Of a DNA stretch of 64,000 bases, positions 63,701 to 64,000 are shown piece by piece (the stretch's first letter is position 1; every line of letters starts with the position of its first letter). Below the pieces are notes generated by a model. That model searched no databases, had not been told where the DNA came from, and was given only the letters and a program-made list of their open reading frames with translations. A program made the translations under genes and the position numbers. Origin of the DNA: Liquidambar formosana (Eukaryota; Streptophyta; Magnoliopsida; Saxifragales; Altingiaceae); the NCBI GenBank assembly GCA_039720395.1, contig CM077832.1:14760966-14824965 (forward strand), read 5' to 3'.

Positions 63701-64000
63701 ATCCAAACCTTGTAACAGGAAATCATTCAGCATAAGCATAATGAATAAAAAAGAATATAAGAGTCATCTGTTCCTACCGAGATCACCTAAGCTATTGTAC
63801 AAGTCCCTTATTTTAGATCTGTTCGTCCCACAAGCTTCTTCAAGTGCCGCTGTGACCAAACTTCCACCGATGTTTAGTTCCTGAACCAGTGACAACAGGA
63901 TTACATTCTTGCGGAGAAGAGAATTACAACCAAGAAATTGCTCAATGCATAATCACCCCACATGCTAGGCGGCAAAAAAACCAGGGAGAGAGAGAGAGGG
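35871..64000 (-). CDS. LIG6: DNA ligase 6 (ATP-dependent), last 16 coding exons, 5' end outside window
   Basis: Exons (minus): 63880-63778, 63674-63578, 58147-58045, 56481-56359, 55867-55820, 49431-49334, 49231-49166, 47497-47338, 47178-47071, 38998-38949, 38253-38219, 38090-38029, 37951-37790, 37691-37603, 37074-36975, 36179-35871 (TGA). All are GT-AG and every phase agrees, giving 570 residues of ligase core. Counting from the first visible residue, motif I is E-Y-K-Y-D-G-Q-R with the adenylated Lys213, its codon split by an intron. Others are S-R-K-G-D-E-T (Ia), L-D-A-E (III), V-F-D-I-M-F (IIIa), E-G-I-M-V-K (IV, 381-386), W-L-K-V-K-R (V) and R-F-P-R-F (VI). [11 protein letters not shown] precedes the core. 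It seals nicks in nuclear DNA; LIG6 in Arabidopsis supports seed longevity and germination. Wording such as F-T-V-S-P-V-H and the neighbour ASF1 point to LIG6, not LIG1 or LIG4. The family's N-terminal metallo-beta-lactamase/beta-CASP part would lie to the right. Introns reach 8.1 kb from antisense LINEs and hAT elements; the coding sequence shows no damage. Confidence 0.95.
39455..39532. repeat. T-rich/G-rich tract ending in G15
   Basis: A T-run with few interruptions passes into GGGGGCTGGGGGGTGGGGG and then a 15-G run at 39518-39532, in the LIG6 intron before the large LINE. It is a strong quadruplex candidate. Confidence 0.9.
40151..42780 (+). pseudogene. L1 ORF1 remnant with DUF4283 domain
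   Basis: Reading starts with M-A-W-G at 40151 and shifts frame near 40350 and again before 40640. The piece 40640-41419 (259 codons) holds a DUF4283-type region ending in [12 protein letters not shown], the hallmark of plant L1 ORF1. After the stop at 41417 charged, low-complexity frames continue in pieces to 42780. ORF1 binds element RNA in intact copies. This one is broken at least four times. Confidence 0.75.
42857..45624 (+). pseudogene. L1 ORF2 remnant: endonuclease, reverse transcriptase, zf-RVT
   Basis: The frame opens with [12 protein letters not shown], the start of the apurinic-type endonuclease, with Q-E-S-K at the metal-binding position. At about 43276 the endonuclease stops at G-G-D-F and reads straight into W-R-I-E-G-I-D-W, the linker before the reverse transcriptase. 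The catalytic second half of the nuclease is therefore deleted in frame. The RT follows in shifted frames: [15 protein letters not shown], then F-A-D-D-T at 44099-44113. The zf-RVT part and the terminal W-I-E-R-N-A-R-I-F end at 45624. Several stops make it inactive. Confidence 0.85.
46161..47063 (+). mobile_element. hAT-like non-autonomous element, copy B, abutting a LIG6 exon
   Basis: It starts CATGGTCTAAATATC and ends CAATACTTAAGTCCTTG, matching the ends of copies A and C. The 8-bp flanks are ATCAAACT (46153-46160) and GTCAAACC (47064-47071), 6 of 8 identical, so this is an older copy. It is rich in GATATATC motifs and has no ORF. The right-hand duplication includes the last base of the LIG6 exon at 47071 and its GT donor. 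Confidence 0.75.
48012..48973 (+). mobile_element. 5'-truncated L1 LINE tail, antisense in LIG6 intron
   Basis: The segment encodes [15 protein letters not shown], then a C-x2-C...H-x3-H-C type zf-RVT region (near 48480-48545), S-W-W-I-K-G and a degenerate C-terminal tail. It ends in a poly(A) tail at about 48937-48973. Frames are interrupted by stops. It lies between the exon carrying E-Y-K (motif I) and the exon beginning Y-D-G-Q-R. The target duplication was not identified. Confidence 0.75.
49640..52165 (+). mobile_element. Truncated L1 LINE, antisense in LIG6 intron, interrupted by hAT copy A
   Basis: It begins in the late reverse transcriptase (Y-L-G-L-P-L-G-like, then S-W-K-R...P-T-Y-Y-L-S-L-F). 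It breaks at D-H-L-I-S-W-D at 49937 and resumes as V-V-S-R-S-K at 51005. It continues through V-H-F-W-K-D-H-W and ends with W-L-D-R-N-A-R-I-F near 51960. There are many stops. No long poly(A) remains; an AATAATAATTT stretch marks the probable end. Confidence 0.75.
49938..50996 (+). mobile_element. hAT-like non-autonomous element, copy A, nested in a LINE
   Basis: 1059 bp from CATGGACC to AAGTCCCTG, with an exact 8-bp target duplication GTTGGGAT (49930-49937 and 50997-51004). The LINE reading frame is restored when element and one duplication are removed, which proves the ends. The end CAGGGAC (reverse strand) fits the C-A-R-G-G pattern of hAT termini. It is dense in GATATATCG-like palindromes and has no transposase. 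Confidence 0.8.
52480..53750 (+). mobile_element. Degenerate L1 pieces (RT start, then ORF1-like), rearranged
   Basis: 52540-52900 reads, with frame changes, [16 protein letters not shown] and D-K-T-P-G-P-G-S-F, the region just before and at the start of the L1 reverse transcriptase. From about 53116 the frames resemble ORF1: [13 protein letters not shown] near 53620-53670 matches the DUF4283 end. ORF1 lying after RT is the reverse of the normal order, so at least two insertions or a rearrangement are present. It lies in the 6.4-kb LIG6 intron. Confidence 0.6.
54716..54740. repeat. (GA)n microsatellite
   Basis: About twelve GA units in the LIG6 intron between the exons at 55820 and 49431. 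Confidence 0.85.
58545..59878 (-). mobile_element. hAT-like non-autonomous element, copy C, largest
   Basis: 1334 bp, reversed relative to copies A and B. It starts CAAGGACTTAAATATCGG and ends CGATATTTAAGACCATG. The flanks are GTTACAGA (58537-58544) and GTTACAGC (59879-59886), 7 of 8 identical. Internal blocks match A and B, for example a TGTGTTGTGTAGGGTATAAA region. In addition it carries a GC-richer, coding-like stretch at about 59350-59640 that A and B lack. It lies in the LIG6 intron between 63578 and 58147. Confidence 0.78.
59887..63577. other. LIG6 intron, repeat-like block at 60400-61350, no exon seen
   Basis: The reading phase of the flanking LIG6 exons (AG|T, Ser) closes without any exon here. 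Between about 60400 and 61350 the base composition rises. Phrases such as CACGTGTCAAGACC, CGACACGTGCG and repeated CCTCGA-type blocks suggest an LTR-type repeat. No ends or target duplication were found. The rest is plain AT-rich intron. Confidence 0.45.

Noticed and set aside
1..64000. CRISPR array, bacterial operon, viral genome or rRNA operon
   Set aside because: No spaced direct repeats, prokaryotic gene packing, capsid or polymerase genes outside the LINEs, and no rRNA sequence were seen.

Overview
This window is nuclear DNA from a flowering plant, most likely a eudicot with a fairly repeat-rich genome. It is AT-rich. Its protein-coding genes are split by plant-type GT-AG introns, several of them many kilobases long. 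It is full of plant L1 LINEs, SINEs and MITEs. I cannot name the species. Nothing prokaryotic is present: no operon, CRISPR array or ribosome binding site.

Four host genes can be rebuilt exon by exon. (1) 2952-4385, minus: the first exon of a peroxisomal-type 2-hydroxyacyl-CoA lyase / oxalyl-CoA decarboxylase. Its last exon is not visible in the window. (2) 10201-23496, plus: a small nuclear protein of 247 residues with one U1/matrin-type C2H2 zinc finger, with a 5'UTR exon near 8.1-8.3 kb. (3) 25281-30934, minus: a complete ASF1 histone H3-H4 chaperone of 197 residues, with E2F sites and a telo-box upstream. (4) 35871 to beyond the right edge, minus: the last 16 coding exons (570 residues) of plant DNA ligase 6, carrying the whole ligase catalytic core. 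ASF1 and LIG6 lie side by side on the same strand, an adjacency I also recall from Arabidopsis. Both act on chromatin and DNA integrity.

Most of the remaining sequence is repeats, nearly all in introns. The LIG6 introns hold at least four L1 LINE segments, one about 6 kb long, all antisense to the gene. They also hold three copies of one non-autonomous hAT-like family with 8-bp target duplications. One hAT copy sits inside a LINE. Another has its target duplication on the LIG6 exon/intron junction. The first intron of the zinc-finger gene carries a LINE tail that was itself hit by a 342-bp TRIM-like element whose two LTR-like arms are inverted; that element also has a tRNA-iMet primer-binding site and a snRNA-type USE/TATA pair. 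A later intron of the same gene has a Stowaway MITE split by a LINE tail, with clean duplications around both. A SINE with a perfect 12-bp duplication, other tRNA-derived SINE-like segments, a Tourist-type MITE and a tRNA-Glu-like sequence with an abnormal D-arm complete the picture.

I found no unmistakably new biochemical system. The most unusual items are the inverted-arm TRIM-like element with its U6-type promoter motifs, the hAT-like family (especially the copy abutting the LIG6 splice donor), and a GC-AG intron in ASF1.
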